Assembly (NCBI RefSeq): GCF_031624635.1
Contig: NZ_JAMQOQ010000001.1
Coordinates: 310,001-374,000, forward strand
Reading direction: 5' to 3'
Source of the DNA: Halogeometricum sp. S3BR5-2
GTDB lineage: Archaea > Halobacteriota > Halobacteria > Halobacteriales > Haloferacaceae
DNA: 64,000 nt
Of the stretch, positions 9,160 through 18,267 are shown piece after piece; the stretch's first letter is position 1; every line of letters begins with the position of its first letter. Both the position numbers and the translations under genes were made by a program. The notes beneath the pieces are model-generated. The model was not told the origin of the DNA and ran no database searches. It saw only the letters and a program-made list of their open reading frames with translations.

Positions 9160-9499
9160 GGAGAGAGTTGGACACCGACGCCACCGCCCACGGCGTCGCC
9201 ACCGCCAGCGGGATGAGCGGTCGGCCGCCGGGCGGGGCGTACCGCGTGAAGACGACAGCGATACCGACGACGACGGTCTTGAGGCCGACCATCGCCGGCA
9301 GGGGGCCGACGGCGAGCATCGTCGCGCGGGCGACGGGGTTGGCCTCCTCGAAGCCGAGGCTGAGACCGTAGGCGGTGAGCGCGACGTCGAGGACGTACGT
9401 GACGGCGACGGCGGCCCAGAGGGTCCGCTCCCGTCGGGCGAGGGCGTCGACGGCGTCGGCGAGGAGCGTCGCCGGCCGCGTCGCGTTGGGTGCTGCCAT
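9146..9499 (-). CDS. DUF5658-like membrane protein
   Basis: About 117 residues from ATG at 9499 (a GTG at 9511 is the alternative). The motif DVALTAYGLSLGFEEANPVAR followed by a second helix and KTVVVGIAVV is characteristic of the DUF5658 family of small archaeal and bacterial membrane proteins with three to four helices. Function unknown. Convergent with the DoxX-like gene, 14-bp overlap of the 3' ends. Confidence 0.75.
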   Translation of the reverse strand: MAAPNATRPATLLADAVDALARRERTLWAAVAVTYVLDVALTAYGLSLGFEEANPVARATMLAVGPLPAMVGLKTVVVGIAVVFTRYAPPGGRPLIPLAVATPWAVASVSNSLLIFG

Positions 9500-9632
9500 G
9501 GCACCGTTCACACGGGCAACACTTCTCAGTAGTCGTCACATACCTTCTGAGAGTCAGGATAATTTGTACGTTACTCCCCGATAAACGCCCGCCTACGGCC
9601 CGGCGACCGGGGGAAATGCGGTCGCGGCCGCC

Positions 9633-11381
9633 TCAGAGGACGGTGCCGTGCTTCTTGTCGGGGAGGGATTTCTCCACGTCCTCGTAGAACGCGAACCGGC
9701 CGGCGAGTTCGGCGCGGAGGTCCGAGGGCGGCACGATTTCGTCGATGACGACTTCGCTCGCCATCCGGTGGGCGTCGATGTCGCGGCGGTACTCCTCGCG
9801 GAGTTCGTCCTCGCGTTTCGCCCGTTCGTCGGGGTCGTCGATGTCGTTCAGTTTGTTCGCGTAGACGGCGTTGATGGCCGCCTCCGGACCCATGATCCCG
9901 ATTTCTCCGGAGGGAAGCGCGAGGACGCTCTCGGGGTCGTAGGCGGGTCCGCCCATCGCGTAGATGCCCGCGCCGTACGCCTTGCGGACGACGACGGTCT
10001 GTTTCGGCACCGTCGCCGACGACGTGGCGTAGATGAACTTCTTGCCCTTCTCCAAGATAGCGTCCTCCTCCACCTGCGACCCGGCCATGAACCCCGGCGT
10101 GTCGCAGAGGTAGAGGAGCGGAATCTCGTAGGCGTCGCAGGTCCAGATGAACTCCGCGGCCTTCTCGGCGGCGTCGGGGAAGATGGCGCCCGACCGCTGG
10201 GCGGGTTGGTTGGCGACGACGCCGACGGGCCGGCCGTCGATGCGCGCGAACGCGGTGACTATCTCCGTCCCGTAGTCGGGCTTGAGTTCGAAGACGGATT
10301 CGGCGTCGGCGATTCTGTCCAAGAGGTCGTGGACGTCGTACGGGCGGTTCGGCGCCTCCGGGATGAGTTCGTCGATGCCGTCGGGGGAGTACTTGGGAGG
10401 ACGCGTCTCCGATTTCGGGGGCTTCTCGCCGGCCTTGTCCGGGAGGTACGTCACCAACTCCGCGACGAGTTCGCGGGCGTGGGCCTCGTCGCGGGCGACC
10501 AAGTCGGCGCTGCCGGACTCCTCGGCGTGCATCCGCGCGCCGCCGAGGTCCTGCATATCTATCTGCTCTCCCGTCACCATCTCGACCATGCGCGGGGAGG
10601 CGATGGCCATCGCGGACATCCCCTCGACCATGACCGTGAAGTCCGCGAACACGGGGGTGTAGGCCGCGCCGGCGATGCACGGCCCGTAGAGCACGCATAT
10701 CTGCGGCACCCGCCCCGAGAGCATCGAGTGGTTGTAGTAGTACTTCCCGATTCCCTCCCTGTTCGCGAAGAAGCCCGTCTGCTGGTCGATTCTGCCCCCG
10801 GAAGAGTCCATCAGGTACAGCACCGGTTTCCCGCTCTTGAGGGCTCGCTGCTGCATCCGGAGGAACTTCTCGACGCCGTGGCGGGCCATGCTACCGGCCT
10901 TCACGGTGAAGTCGTTCGCCATGAAGTGCAGGTCGCGTCCCTCGAACGTCGCCGCGCCCGTGATGAGGCCGTCCGCCGGGAGGCGGTTCCCGTCGTCCGG
11001 GTCCTCCACTTCGGGGCTGTCCGGATGCCAGCCGTCGAAGTGGGCGAACTTGCCGTCCTCGAAGGTGACGCCGTCCTCGCCGAACCAGAGGTCGAGTCGG
11101 TCGCGGACGAACAGTTTCCCCTGGTCGCCGAGTCGGGCGCGGTACTTCTCCGGACCCCCCTCCAGGATGTCCCGAATCTCCGCGCGCAGTCGCTCCTCGC
11201 GTTCGGTCGGCCCCAACTCGTCGTCCAGGGGGTACGCCGCGGTCGGTGCGTCGGCCGTCGCCGCGGGGGCGTCCGCCCCGCCGGCGTACACCTCGACGGC
11301 CGAGTCGAGGTGCTGCGCGAGGGCGCTCGCGATGGCGGACGCCTCCTCGTCGGAGGCGTCGGCGCCGATTCGGACCTTCAT
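9633..11381 (-). CDS. Acyl-CoA carboxylase carboxyltransferase subunit (PccB/MmdA type)
   Basis: 582 residues with both crotonase-like halves: residues ~100-320 carry KAGSMARHGVEKFLR, LMDSSGGRIDQQ and GPCIAGAAYTPVFADFTVMV (biotin/acyl-CoA oxyanion loops), residues ~350-570 carry GVVANQPAQRSGAI, LLYLCDTPGFMAGS and YGAGIYAMGGPAYDP. The family transfers carboxyl from biotin to propionyl-, acetyl- or methylcrotonyl-CoA. It is longer than the usual ~515 residues because of an N-terminal extension of about 55 residues. No biotin carboxylase or biotin-carrier gene is adjacent. A TTTTGA element about 26 nt before the ATG suggests leaderless transcription. Confidence 0.92.
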   Translation of the reverse strand: MKVRIGADASDEEASAIASALAQHLDSAVEVYAGGADAPAATADAPTAAYPLDDELGPTEREERLRAEIRDILEGGPEKYRARLGDQGKLFVRDRLDLWFGEDGVTFEDGKFAHFDGWHPDSPEVEDPDDGNRLPADGLITGAATFEGRDLHFMANDFTVKAGSMARHGVEKFLRMQQRALKSGKPVLYLMDSSGGRIDQQTGFFANREGIGKYYYNHSMLSGRVPQICVLYGPCIAGAAYTPVFADFTVMVEGMSAMAIASPRMVEMVTGEQIDMQDLGGARMHAEESGSADLVARDEAHARELVAELVTYLPDKAGEKPPKSETRPPKYSPDGIDELIPEAPNRPYDVHDLLDRIADAESVFELKPDYGTEIVTAFARIDGRPVGVVANQPAQRSGAIFPDAAEKAAEFIWTCDAYEIPLLYLCDTPGFMAGSQVEEDAILEKGKKFIYATSSATVPKQTVVVRKAYGAGIYAMGGPAYDPESVLALPSGEIGIMGPEAAINAVYANKLNDIDDPDERAKREDELREEYRRDIDAHRMASEVVIDEIVPPSDLRAELAGRFAFYEDVEKSLPDKKHGTVL

Positions 11382-11481
11382 ACCCCGGACTCCGCGGGGG
11401 AGTTCAAAATTGTTTTCTATGTAAGATATGCGGGCCGCCGGTCGCTCGGCGGAGCGCCGGCCGTTGGCGCGCCGTCGCCGG

Positions 11482-12381
11482 TCAGTTCTCGAACGCCGCT
11501 TCCAGGTCGTCGACGAACGTCTCGTTGCCGACGTACACCGGCGTCCGGGCGTGTAGGTCGTCCTTCTCGACGTCCATGAGCGACTGCTCGCCGTCGGAGG
11601 ACCGCCCGCCCGCCGTCTCGACGATGTAGCCGACGGGGTAGCCTTCGAACTGGACGCGGAGTTTCCCCTCCGGGGCGTCCGCGAGCGTCGGGTAGGCGAA
11701 GATGCCGCCGTAGGTCATCACCTGGTTCACGTCGCCGATCATCGACCCGCCGTAGCGGAGTTTCATGCTCGGGTCCGACTCAACCTCCTCGGCGTAGGCG
11801 GCGAAGTCGTCGACCCAGTCGGGCACCCGGCCGCCGAAGCCGTACACCGTCGGGTCGTCCGGCAGCGACACGTCCTCGCGTATCGTCTCGTAGTCGCCGT
11901 CGTCGTGAATTACGTACTCGGTGACCGCGCCGTCGCGCGCGACGACCATCGTCGTCGTCGCGCCGTACAGAACGTAGGCGGCCGCGACCATGTCGTCCCC
12001 CGTCGCCGGGAGGGGGGCGTCGTAGACGGCGACGATGGTGCCCATCGTGTTGTTCGGCTTCAGGTTCGAGGAGCCGTCGAGGGGGTCGATACACACCGAG
12101 AGGCCGCCCGCGCCGGTGTCGATGACCTCCTCGCGTTCCTCGCTGGCGTACTCGCCGACGCCCGGCAGGTCGCCGAGGCGGTCGCAGAGCATGCCGTCCG
12201 CGAAGATGTCCGCCTCCAGCGGCGTCTCACCGGAGGGATTGTCCGTCTCCGCGTACACCCGGCGGCCGGGCAGACCGGCGCGAATCTCCGGGGCCGCGGC
12301 GGCGACTGCGTCGATGATCCGCGTGATAGTGGTCGCGTTCGATACCGTTTCCGCCGGGGTGGTGTCTTCCTGCGTAGCCAT
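11482..12381 (-). CDS. fbp: Fructose-1,6-bisphosphatase, class I
   Basis: 299 residues. It hydrolyses fructose 1,6-bisphosphate in gluconeogenesis. The metal/phosphate motif DPLDGSSN lies near residue 99, preceded by EYASEEREE, and the C-terminal substrate part has [11 protein letters not shown] and [11 protein letters not shown]. The ATG at 12381 is preceded at only 3 nt by the stop codon of a 40-codon in-frame ORF (12385-12507) that itself sits at the predicted transcription start, so fbp seems to have a translated leader. Convergent neighbours are unrelated. Confidence 0.95.
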   Translation of the reverse strand: MATQEDTTPAETVSNATTITRIIDAVAAAAPEIRAGLPGRRVYAETDNPSGETPLEADIFADGMLCDRLGDLPGVGEYASEEREEVIDTGAGGLSVCIDPLDGSSNLKPNNTMGTIVAVYDAPLPATGDDMVAAAYVLYGATTTMVVARDGAVTEYVIHDDGDYETIREDVSLPDDPTVYGFGGRVPDWVDDFAAYAEEVESDPSMKLRYGGSMIGDVNQVMTYGGIFAYPTLADAPEGKLRVQFEGYPVGYIVETAGGRSSDGEQSLMDVEKDDLHARTPVYVGNETFVDDLEAAFEN

Positions 12382-12384
12382 CGG

Positions 12385-12507
12385 TTAGAGCGCACCTCCG
12401 CGGGTCGGAGCGAAGCGTGCAGTGGGGGAGTCTCGGTGCGGACCGGACGCCGAGGGAGTCGACCGGTCGGGGGATGCGAGGCGTCCGGACGCGGCACCGA
12501 CGTTCAT
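12385..12507 (-). CDS. Possible 40-codon leaderless upstream ORF of fbp
   Basis: ATG at 12507 lies 26 nt downstream of a strong box A (12530-12537), the standard spacing for a leaderless start. The ORF runs 40 codons, is rich in Ser, Arg, Pro and Ala, and stops with TAA; after three bases (CCG) the fbp ATG follows in the same frame. No family recognised. It may be a leader peptide that couples translation to fbp, or fbp may simply have a ~125-nt leader and this ORF be untranslated. Confidence 0.35.
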   Translation of the reverse strand: MNVGAASGRLASPDRSTPSASGPHRDSPTARFAPTRGGAL

Positions 12508-12529
12508 CAGTTCTGTTTCCGGTCACCGA

Positions 12530-12537
12530 ATATATAA
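12530..12537 (-). promoter_or_regulatory. Box A upstream of fbp
   Basis: The minus strand reads TTTATATA, a near-consensus archaeal TATA box. The expected transcription start falls at about 12507, where the small ORF begins, about 126 nt before the fbp start codon. No better box A is seen closer to fbp. Confidence 0.65.
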
Positions 12538-12667
12538 AAGCAGCGTCGTCAGGAATCGCTATACGAATCCTAACTGACGGACAGAAATAGGTTTAGGGGC
12601 CCTATTCTCGAACTTGAGGCTTCAGATTCAAATTAACTCGAAGAGTAAATACTTCTTCGGAGCGCGT

Positions 12668-13834
12668 TCAGTCGAAGCGGGCTCGGGCCGCCTCGCACCA
12701 CTCGCGGACCCGCCGCTCGTCGAGTTCGAGGGCGTCGGCGACGCTCGCGGGGTCCGCGGTGGCGAGCCGTCGGACCGAGCGGATGCCCGCGTCCGCGAGT
12801 CGCGCCGCGTGGTCGTCGTCGACGGCGGCGAGGGCCGTCACGGGCGTCAGTGCGCTTCGCTCGCGCCACGCGGCCTCGTCGTCGGCGTCCCCGCGCGTCC
12901 CCTCTCCTTGCCCCGTCTCGCCCGGCTTCGTCGCCCGTTCGCGCCACGCGGCCTCCTCGTCCGTCTCCGCTTCCCGTCCGCCGGCCGGCGTCGACTTCGC
13001 CCGCCACTCGGCCTCCTCGTCGCGCGTCGGTTCCTCGGACGCCGTCCCTTCGGCCGCGGCGCGCCACTCGGCCTCCGCGTCGGCCGTCGACTCGGTTCCG
13101 GACGCCTCCGAATCCGGCGTTCCGTCGGCGGCCTCCTCGACTTCCTCGGTCCGCTCGCGCCACGCGGATTCGGCGCCCGCCGCGTCGCCCGAACCGTCCG
13201 TCTCGGCGGCCGACTCCCCGTCCGCCGCCCACCCCGAGGACGCGGCGACCCACGCGCGTTCGTCGTCGTCGAGTCCGCGCACCTGCGAGGACCGCCGCGA
13301 GAGGTCGCCGTCCTCGGAGTCGAACGACCACGACAGCGAGTGCTCGCGCCGTATCTTCGCCGCCACCCCGGGGTGGACGCCGTTCGCGGTCAGGTCGCGG
13401 TAGGAGACGCGCTTGCGGGCCAGGTCCTCGACGTCGACGGGGGAATCGCGGAGGGCCGCGGCGGTCTTCGGACCGACGAAGCGCAGGTCCTCGAACGCCT
13501 CGGGGACCGTCTCCTCGGACTCCTCGGAGGGCGTCTCCTCCGATTCCTCCTCGTCGGGGACGGTCCACGGGAGGGGAATCTCCCCGTCGTCGTCCGTCGG
13601 CGCCGCCGCGCTCCACGACTCGGGGTCGGCCTCGGCCACCGTCCCCCCGTCGTCCTGTCCGGTATCGGCGTCAGTACCGGCGCCGGTGTCGCCCTCCCGG
13701 CCGTCGGCCCCCGCGACCCCCTCGGCGTCCCCCCGCTCCGCCGTTCGGTCCTCGGCGCCGTCGCTCCCGTCGGCGCCGTCGCTCCCGTCGGCGGCGTCGT
13801 CGCCCTCGCGCCCGCTGTCGGCACCTCGGTTCAC
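12668..13834 (-). CDS. Acidic helix-hairpin-helix protein with WR repeat motif
   Basis: 388 residues from GTG at 13834. The first 110 residues are a disordered Asp/Glu/Gly tail. Residues ~113-172 form a helix-hairpin-helix unit (FVGPKTAAALRDSPVDVEDLA) and residues ~336-386 a second one (LAAVDDDHAARLADAGI). Between them a short motif, EAxWR followed by a charged pair, recurs five times (Trp at 225, 257, 277, 298, 323) at 20-32 residue spacing within acidic linkers. HhH units normally bind DNA backbone; the role of the tryptophan motifs is unknown. Haloarchaeal protein of no known function. Confidence 0.75.
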   Translation of the reverse strand: MNRGADSGREGDDAADGSDGADGSDGAEDRTAERGDAEGVAGADGREGDTGAGTDADTGQDDGGTVAEADPESWSAAAPTDDDGEIPLPWTVPDEEESEETPSEESEETVPEAFEDLRFVGPKTAAALRDSPVDVEDLARKRVSYRDLTANGVHPGVAAKIRREHSLSWSFDSEDGDLSRRSSQVRGLDDDERAWVAASSGWAADGESAAETDGSGDAAGAESAWRERTEEVEEAADGTPDSEASGTESTADAEAEWRAAAEGTASEEPTRDEEAEWRAKSTPAGGREAETDEEAAWRERATKPGETGQGEGTRGDADDEAAWRERSALTPVTALAAVDDDHAARLADAGIRSVRRLATADPASVADALELDERRVREWCEAARARFD

Positions 13835-13976
13835 GCGTTCACCCGTTGACCCCTACCTTCACGTTCTGCAACTTGAGGGTTTCCGTGCATGTCTGTGTGG
13901 AAACAAGTCCTTCGGGAAGCGACTGATACCGCCGTCGGTTCGTCACGTTTAGCACCCGCGGCGGCGACTGAGGTTC

Positions 13977-14843
13977 ATGGACGTTCGTGAGCTATCAGAC
14001 GTAGGGACGGTCGGCGTCGTCGGCGCCGGGACGATGGGCAACGGCATCGCGCAGGTGGCGGCGACCGCGGGGTACGACGTGGTGATGCGCGACATCGAGG
14101 AGGGGTTCGTCGACCGCGGCCTCGACAGCATCGAGGACTCACTCTCCCGGTTCGTGCGCAAGGAGCGACTCTCGCAGGCGGAGGCCGACGACGCCCTCGA
14201 CCGGGTGCGCGGCACGACGGAGTTGGCCGACCTCGCGGCCGCGGACCTGGTGGTCGAGGCGGCCGTCGAGGAGATGGACGTCAAGCGCGACATCTTCGCG
14301 GAGTTGGACGAAATCGTCGACGACGACGTGGTCCTCGCGACGAACACCAGCACCCTCTCCATCACGACCATCGCCGCCGCGACCGGTCGGCCGGAGAAAG
14401 TGGTCGGCGTCCACTTCATGAACCCCGTCCCGGTGATGAAGGGCGTCGAAGTCGTCGTCGGGGAGAAGACCGACCCCGCCGTCGTCGAACTCGCCCACGA
14501 GTTCTCCGAGGCCCTCGACAAGGAGACGTGGGAGTCCGACGACAAACCCGGGTTCGTCACCAACCGCATCCTGATGCCGTGGATAAACGAGGGTATCCGC
14601 GCGTACGACGAGGGCGTCGCCTCGAAGGAGGACATCGACCGCGGGATGACGCTCGGGACGAACGTCCCCATGGGACCGCTGACGCTCGCGGACCACATCG
14701 GCCTCGACATCTGTCTGCACGCCTCGCGGACGCTCCACGAGGAACTGGGCGACCGGTACAAGCCGGCGTACCTCCTCAAGCGCAAGGTCGAGGCGGGCGA
14801 CTTGGGGAAGAAGACGGGTGCGGGGTTCTACGAGTACGACTGA
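13977..14843 (+). CDS. 3-hydroxyacyl-CoA dehydrogenase
   Basis: 288 residues, the single-function length. It oxidises 3-hydroxyacyl-CoA with NAD. The Rossmann motif GVVGAGTMGNGIAQ is at ~12-25, the conserved NTSTLSIT and GVHFMNPVPVMKGVEVV carry the catalytic His-Glu region, and the C-terminal domain has KPGFVTNRILMPWINEG and ends GKKTGAGFYEYD. A TTTAG element about 30 nt upstream fits leaderless transcription. Substrate (butyryl or longer chains) is not determinable. Confidence 0.95.
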   Translation: MDVRELSDVGTVGVVGAGTMGNGIAQVAATAGYDVVMRDIEEGFVDRGLDSIEDSLSRFVRKERLSQAEADDALDRVRGTTELADLAAADLVVEAAVEEMDVKRDIFAELDEIVDDDVVLATNTSTLSITTIAAATGRPEKVVGVHFMNPVPVMKGVEVVVGEKTDPAVVELAHEFSEALDKETWESDDKPGFVTNRILMPWINEGIRAYDEGVASKEDIDRGMTLGTNVPMGPLTLADHIGLDICLHASRTLHEELGDRYKPAYLLKRKVEAGDLGKKTGAGFYEYD

Positions 14844-14850
14844 CCCGCCC

Positions 14851-15003
14851 TTACCACGTGCAGTTCGGACAGCGCTTCTCGCCCAACTCTTGAGGGTCGG
14901 CCTCCCGTTCCTCGACGGTCGCCAGCACGGACGACTCCGCGCAGGCGAGGATGTCCGTTCGGTGCCACCGTCCCGCCTCGTCGCGTACGACAGTTGTTGT
15001 CAT
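14851..15003 (-). CDS. Small cysteine-containing protein (50 aa)
   Basis: 50 residues from ATG at 15003; the longer frame upstream is Arg-rich and unlikely. It has one Cys near residue 21 and a CPNC pair at the C-terminus, so a half zinc-binding site is possible. The composition (acidic, short) matches other haloarchaeal small proteins. Unknown function; its end lies 7 bp from the 3-hydroxyacyl-CoA dehydrogenase end, convergent. Confidence 0.6.
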   Translation of the reverse strand: MTTTVVRDEAGRWHRTDILACAESSVLATVEEREADPQELGEKRCPNCTW

Positions 15004-15052
15004 ACGTTCGAACGACGCTCGCGCGCCCACCAAAGCGTGTCGCCGGCGACGC

Positions 15053-15295
15053 CTACTCGCCCCCGCCTCGGAGCACCGCCGCGACGACGGCACCGGCGAG
15101 GAGGAACAGGAACCCGAGTCCGACGAATCCGAGGGCGAACGCGCGGACGACGGGGAGGACGTCGCCGGCGGCGACGTACGCGAGGCCGGCGGCGAACCAG
15201 AACAGGACGGCGACGAACCCGCCGACGAACAGGGCGGTCCGCGGGTCGAGGTAGTCGTCTGCGGGCACAGGTGGACGTTTCGCGCGGAACCCCAT
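15053..15295 (-). CDS. Small two-helix membrane protein (80 aa)
   Basis: 80 residues from ATG at 15295, beginning MGFRAKRPPVPADDYLDPRT, followed by two hydrophobic helices (~22-42 and ~48-74). The opening resembles haloarchaeal small membrane proteins of unknown function. The frame continues far upstream, but that is antisense shadow of the divergent ABC ATPase gene. Divergent from the exporter operon, 78 bp apart. Confidence 0.65.
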   Translation of the reverse strand: MGFRAKRPPVPADDYLDPRTALFVGGFVAVLFWFAAGLAYVAAGDVLPVVRAFALGFVGLGFLFLLAGAVVAAVLRGGGE

Positions 15296-15373
15296 TACTG
15301 CGCCGCCGCCCCGAGTATCAGCGCTGAGTCTCTGCACGAACGATTTATCTGAGTGACTTTCTTTTCCCCGATC

Positions 15374-16354
15374 ATGATACGGGTCGCGGGGCTCAGGAAG
15401 ACGTACGGGGGGTTCCCCGCCGTCGTGGGGAGCGACTTCGAGGTGAGCGAGGGGGAGATTTTCGGCGTCGTGGGGCCGAACGGCGCGGGGAAGACGACGA
15501 CGCTGAAGACGCTCGCCGGACTGATCGAACCGACCGAGGGGACCGTCGAGATAGGCGCCTACGACGCCGGCGACGCGGAGATGCGTCGTCACCTCGGCTT
15601 CCTCCCCGAGGAGTCGCCGCTGTACGAGGACATGACCGCGCGGTCGTACCTGCGCTTCTTCGCGGACCTCTACGACGTTCCTCGGGAAGAGGCGACGCGT
15701 CGGACCGAGGACACCCTCGACCGACTCGAACTCGAACACAGGGACAGACGGCTGGGCGACATGTCGAAGGGGATGAAGCGGAAGGTGGCCATCGCGCGGT
15801 CGCTGGTCAACGACCCCGACCTGCTCATCTACGACGAACCCGCGTCGGGGTTGGACCCGCTGACGACGAACTACGTTCTGGAGTTCACGCGCGAGTTGGC
15901 CGAGCGCGGCAAGACCGTCGTGTTCAGCGCGCACAACCTCTATCACGTCGAGAGCGTCTGCGACCGCGTCGTCATCATGAACCGCGGGGAGATAGTCGCT
16001 CGCGGCACTGTGCCCGAAATCCGAGAGGAGCACGGCGAGACGACCTACCGCGTGTTCGCGACGGTGCCCGTCGAGGGCTCGGAAGCGACCGACGACGGCC
16101 GTTATCTGAGAACCGTCGGCGACATGGCGGCCGTCGAGGCCGTCCGCGTCGAGGCCGAGTTCGCCGGGGGCGGGGTGGCCGACATCCGCACCGACGAACC
16201 CAGCCTGGAGGACGTATTCCTCGACATCGCCGGCCGGCCGCCCGCGGCGCGCGAGGACGGACGGGGGCGCGCGGACTCCGCCGCGGCCGCGCGGGCCGAC
16301 GGCGGGCGAGAAGGCGAGCGCACGGATAGCGGCGACGACCGGGGGACGTGGTGA
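15374..16354 (+). CDS. ABC exporter ATP-binding protein (ABC-2 type)
   Basis: 326 residues from ATG at 15374, chosen because TTTATC at 15343-15348 lies about 28 nt upstream (leaderless); a GTG at 15353 is possible. Walker A is GPNGAGKTT, the signature is MSKGMKRKVAIARSL and Walker B LLIYDEP, with the long C-terminal extension typical of ATPases that drive ABC-2 exporters of the NatA/CcmA kind. First gene of a three-gene operon with two permease genes, joined by overlapping stop and start codons. Confidence 0.93.
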   Translation: MIRVAGLRKTYGGFPAVVGSDFEVSEGEIFGVVGPNGAGKTTTLKTLAGLIEPTEGTVEIGAYDAGDAEMRRHLGFLPEESPLYEDMTARSYLRFFADLYDVPREEATRRTEDTLDRLELEHRDRRLGDMSKGMKRKVAIARSLVNDPDLLIYDEPASGLDPLTTNYVLEFTRELAERGKTVVFSAHNLYHVESVCDRVVIMNRGEIVARGTVPEIREEHGETTYRVFATVPVEGSEATDDGRYLRTVGDMAAVEAVRVEAEFAGGGVADIRTDEPSLEDVFLDIAGRPPAAREDGRGRADSAAAARADGGREGERTDSGDDRGTW

Positions 16355-18267
16355 GTCGGTCGCTCGCGGAGCGACTCCGCGCGGTCCGCCGCATCGCCCG
16401 CTGGGAGGTGTCCCGTTTGGCGGGGACGCTCGACCGCCGGACGCTCGGACTCGCCCTCGTCGCCCTCGTCCTCGCCGGCGGCGTCGCCAGCGCGGGCGCC
16501 CTCTCGGGCGGCGTCGCCCTCGACCGGGACATCTACCGCGTCGGCGTCGACGCGGACAGTCCGTACTACGGCCCCGTCGTCGCCTCGCCGGCGCTCGACC
16601 CGCAACCGGCGGACGCGAGTCGGATGGACGAGATGGACCTGTTCGTCGGTCAGGGGTACATCGCCGCGGACGACTCCCAGAAGAGCAGGGCCGCGCTCGC
16701 GGAACTGAACGACGCCGTCCGGCGGTACAACACCCGGACGATGGCGGCCGAGGAGAACCGAACGGCGGCGTTCCCCGTCGTCGTCTCCCTGGAGTACGCC
16801 TCGCGGACGTCGTCGCTGCCGGCGGGCGCGACGGCCGGCGGCGAGTCCGGAGGGGCGGGCGGAACCGACGGCGTCGCCTCCGGCAACTCGGGCGGCGCTT
16901 CGGGCGGTTCGAGCGGTTCGAGCGAAACGGGCGGCGACGCGGCCTCCGAGGACGGATCTGTGGTCGGTGGAGCGAACGGTGGGCCGACGGGGGTCTCGGG
17001 TTCCGCCGACTCCGACGACTCGCTGTCGGTTCCCTCGCTCGGCGGCGTCGACCCGTTCGCCTCGGGGTCGACCGGGTCGCCGGCCGACATCCGGCCGCCG
17101 TTCCCCTTCGCCTCCCTCGTCCTCGCGTTCGCCTTCCTCGTGCCGATGAACTTCGTCGTGCAGGCCTACGGCGGGACGATGCTGAACGAGCGCATCAACC
17201 GCCGCGGCGAACTGCTCCTCGTCGCGCCCGTCTCGCCGGGCGACATCGTCCTCGGGAAGACGCTGCCGTACCTCGCCGCCGTCGTCGGCATCACGGCGGC
17301 CATCGCACTCGCCGTCGGGGGCGGCCTCGTCTCCATCGCGGCGGTGCTGCCAATCGGCCTCGTCTTCCTCGGCGCGACGTTCGTCGGCGCGATGTTCGCG
17401 CGGTCGTTCAAGGAACTCACGTTCGTCACCGTCGCGGTGTCGGTGTTTCTCACCTCCTACACCTTTGTCCCGGCCATCTTCACGCAGGTGACGCCCGTGG
17501 CGCTCATCTCGCCGCTCACGCTCGTCGTGCGCGACTTGGGTGCTCAGCCGGTGAGCCTCGGGGAGTACCTGTTCTCGACGGGGCCGTTCTTCCTCTGCGG
17601 CGTCGCCCTGTTCGCCCTCGGCGCGGGCGTCTACCGCGAGGAGGACATGTTCACCCAGCGGCCGGTGCCGCTGAAGTTCCTCGACGCCCTCGACGCGCGC
17701 GTCACTCGGCCGCGGGACGCCGCCGTCGTCTCCGCGGTGTCGATTCCGTTCGTCTTCGCCGCGGAACTGCTCGCCATCGCCGTGCTGTTCGTCCTGCCCG
17801 TCGCGCTCACGGTGCCGACGATGCTCCTCCTCGTCGCCCTCATCGAGGAGGCGGCCAAGAGCCTGCACGTCTTCGCGGCGTTCGAGAAGTCCCGCTTCGA
17901 GCGGACGCTCCCGACGGCGCTCCGACTCGGCGCGCTCTCCGGCCTGGGCTTCTTCGTCGGCGAGAAGTTCACCGCCGTCGCGCAACTCATCGGCCTCCAG
18001 CAACTCGAACTCGGGCGGACGGTTCTCGCCCCCGCGGGCGTCGACGCCGGCGCCCTCGGCGGCGCGGGTGCGGGCGCGGCGCCGGGCGCCGCGGGCCTTC
18101 TCCTCGCCGTCGGCCTCCTGCTCGCTCCGCTCGCACTCCACGCCGTCACGGCGGGCATCTCCGCCGTCGGCGCCTCGCGCGGGAAGCGTTCCTACGCCGC
18201 GGCGTTCCTCGTCGCGGTGGCGGTTCACGCCGCCTACAACTACACGGTGGTGAGTTTCCTTGGGTGA
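16348..18267 (+). CDS. ABC-2 type permease fused to a PrsW-like intramembrane protease domain
   Basis: 639 residues from GTG 16348, overlapping the ATPase stop. Residues 1-450 look like an ABC-2 permease: helix near 28-50, a large extracytoplasmic loop (~50-250) with a Ser/Gly-rich segment, then helices including GELLLVAPVSPGDIVLGKTLPYL, the ABC-2 coupling region. Residues ~455-639 are different: EEAAK at 500-504, F535-x3-E539, His at ~598 and HAAYN at 627-631 in successive hydrophobic helices, the motif order of PrsW-type intramembrane proteases. The fusion is within one uninterrupted frame. Whether it cleaves the exported substrate is my inference. Confidence 0.8.
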   Translation: MVSRSLAERLRAVRRIARWEVSRLAGTLDRRTLGLALVALVLAGGVASAGALSGGVALDRDIYRVGVDADSPYYGPVVASPALDPQPADASRMDEMDLFVGQGYIAADDSQKSRAALAELNDAVRRYNTRTMAAEENRTAAFPVVVSLEYASRTSSLPAGATAGGESGGAGGTDGVASGNSGGASGGSSGSSETGGDAASEDGSVVGGANGGPTGVSGSADSDDSLSVPSLGGVDPFASGSTGSPADIRPPFPFASLVLAFAFLVPMNFVVQAYGGTMLNERINRRGELLLVAPVSPGDIVLGKTLPYLAAVVGITAAIALAVGGGLVSIAAVLPIGLVFLGATFVGAMFARSFKELTFVTVAVSVFLTSYTFVPAIFTQVTPVALISPLTLVVRDLGAQPVSLGEYLFSTGPFFLCGVALFALGAGVYREEDMFTQRPVPLKFLDALDARVTRPRDAAVVSAVSIPFVFAAELLAIAVLFVLPVALTVPTMLLLVALIEEAAKSLHVFAAFEKSRFERTLPTALRLGALSGLGFFVGEKFTAVAQLIGLQQLELGRTVLAPAGVDAGALGGAGAGAAPGAAGLLLAVGLLLAPLALHAVTAGISAVGASRGKRSYAAAFLVAVAVHAAYNYTVVSFLG

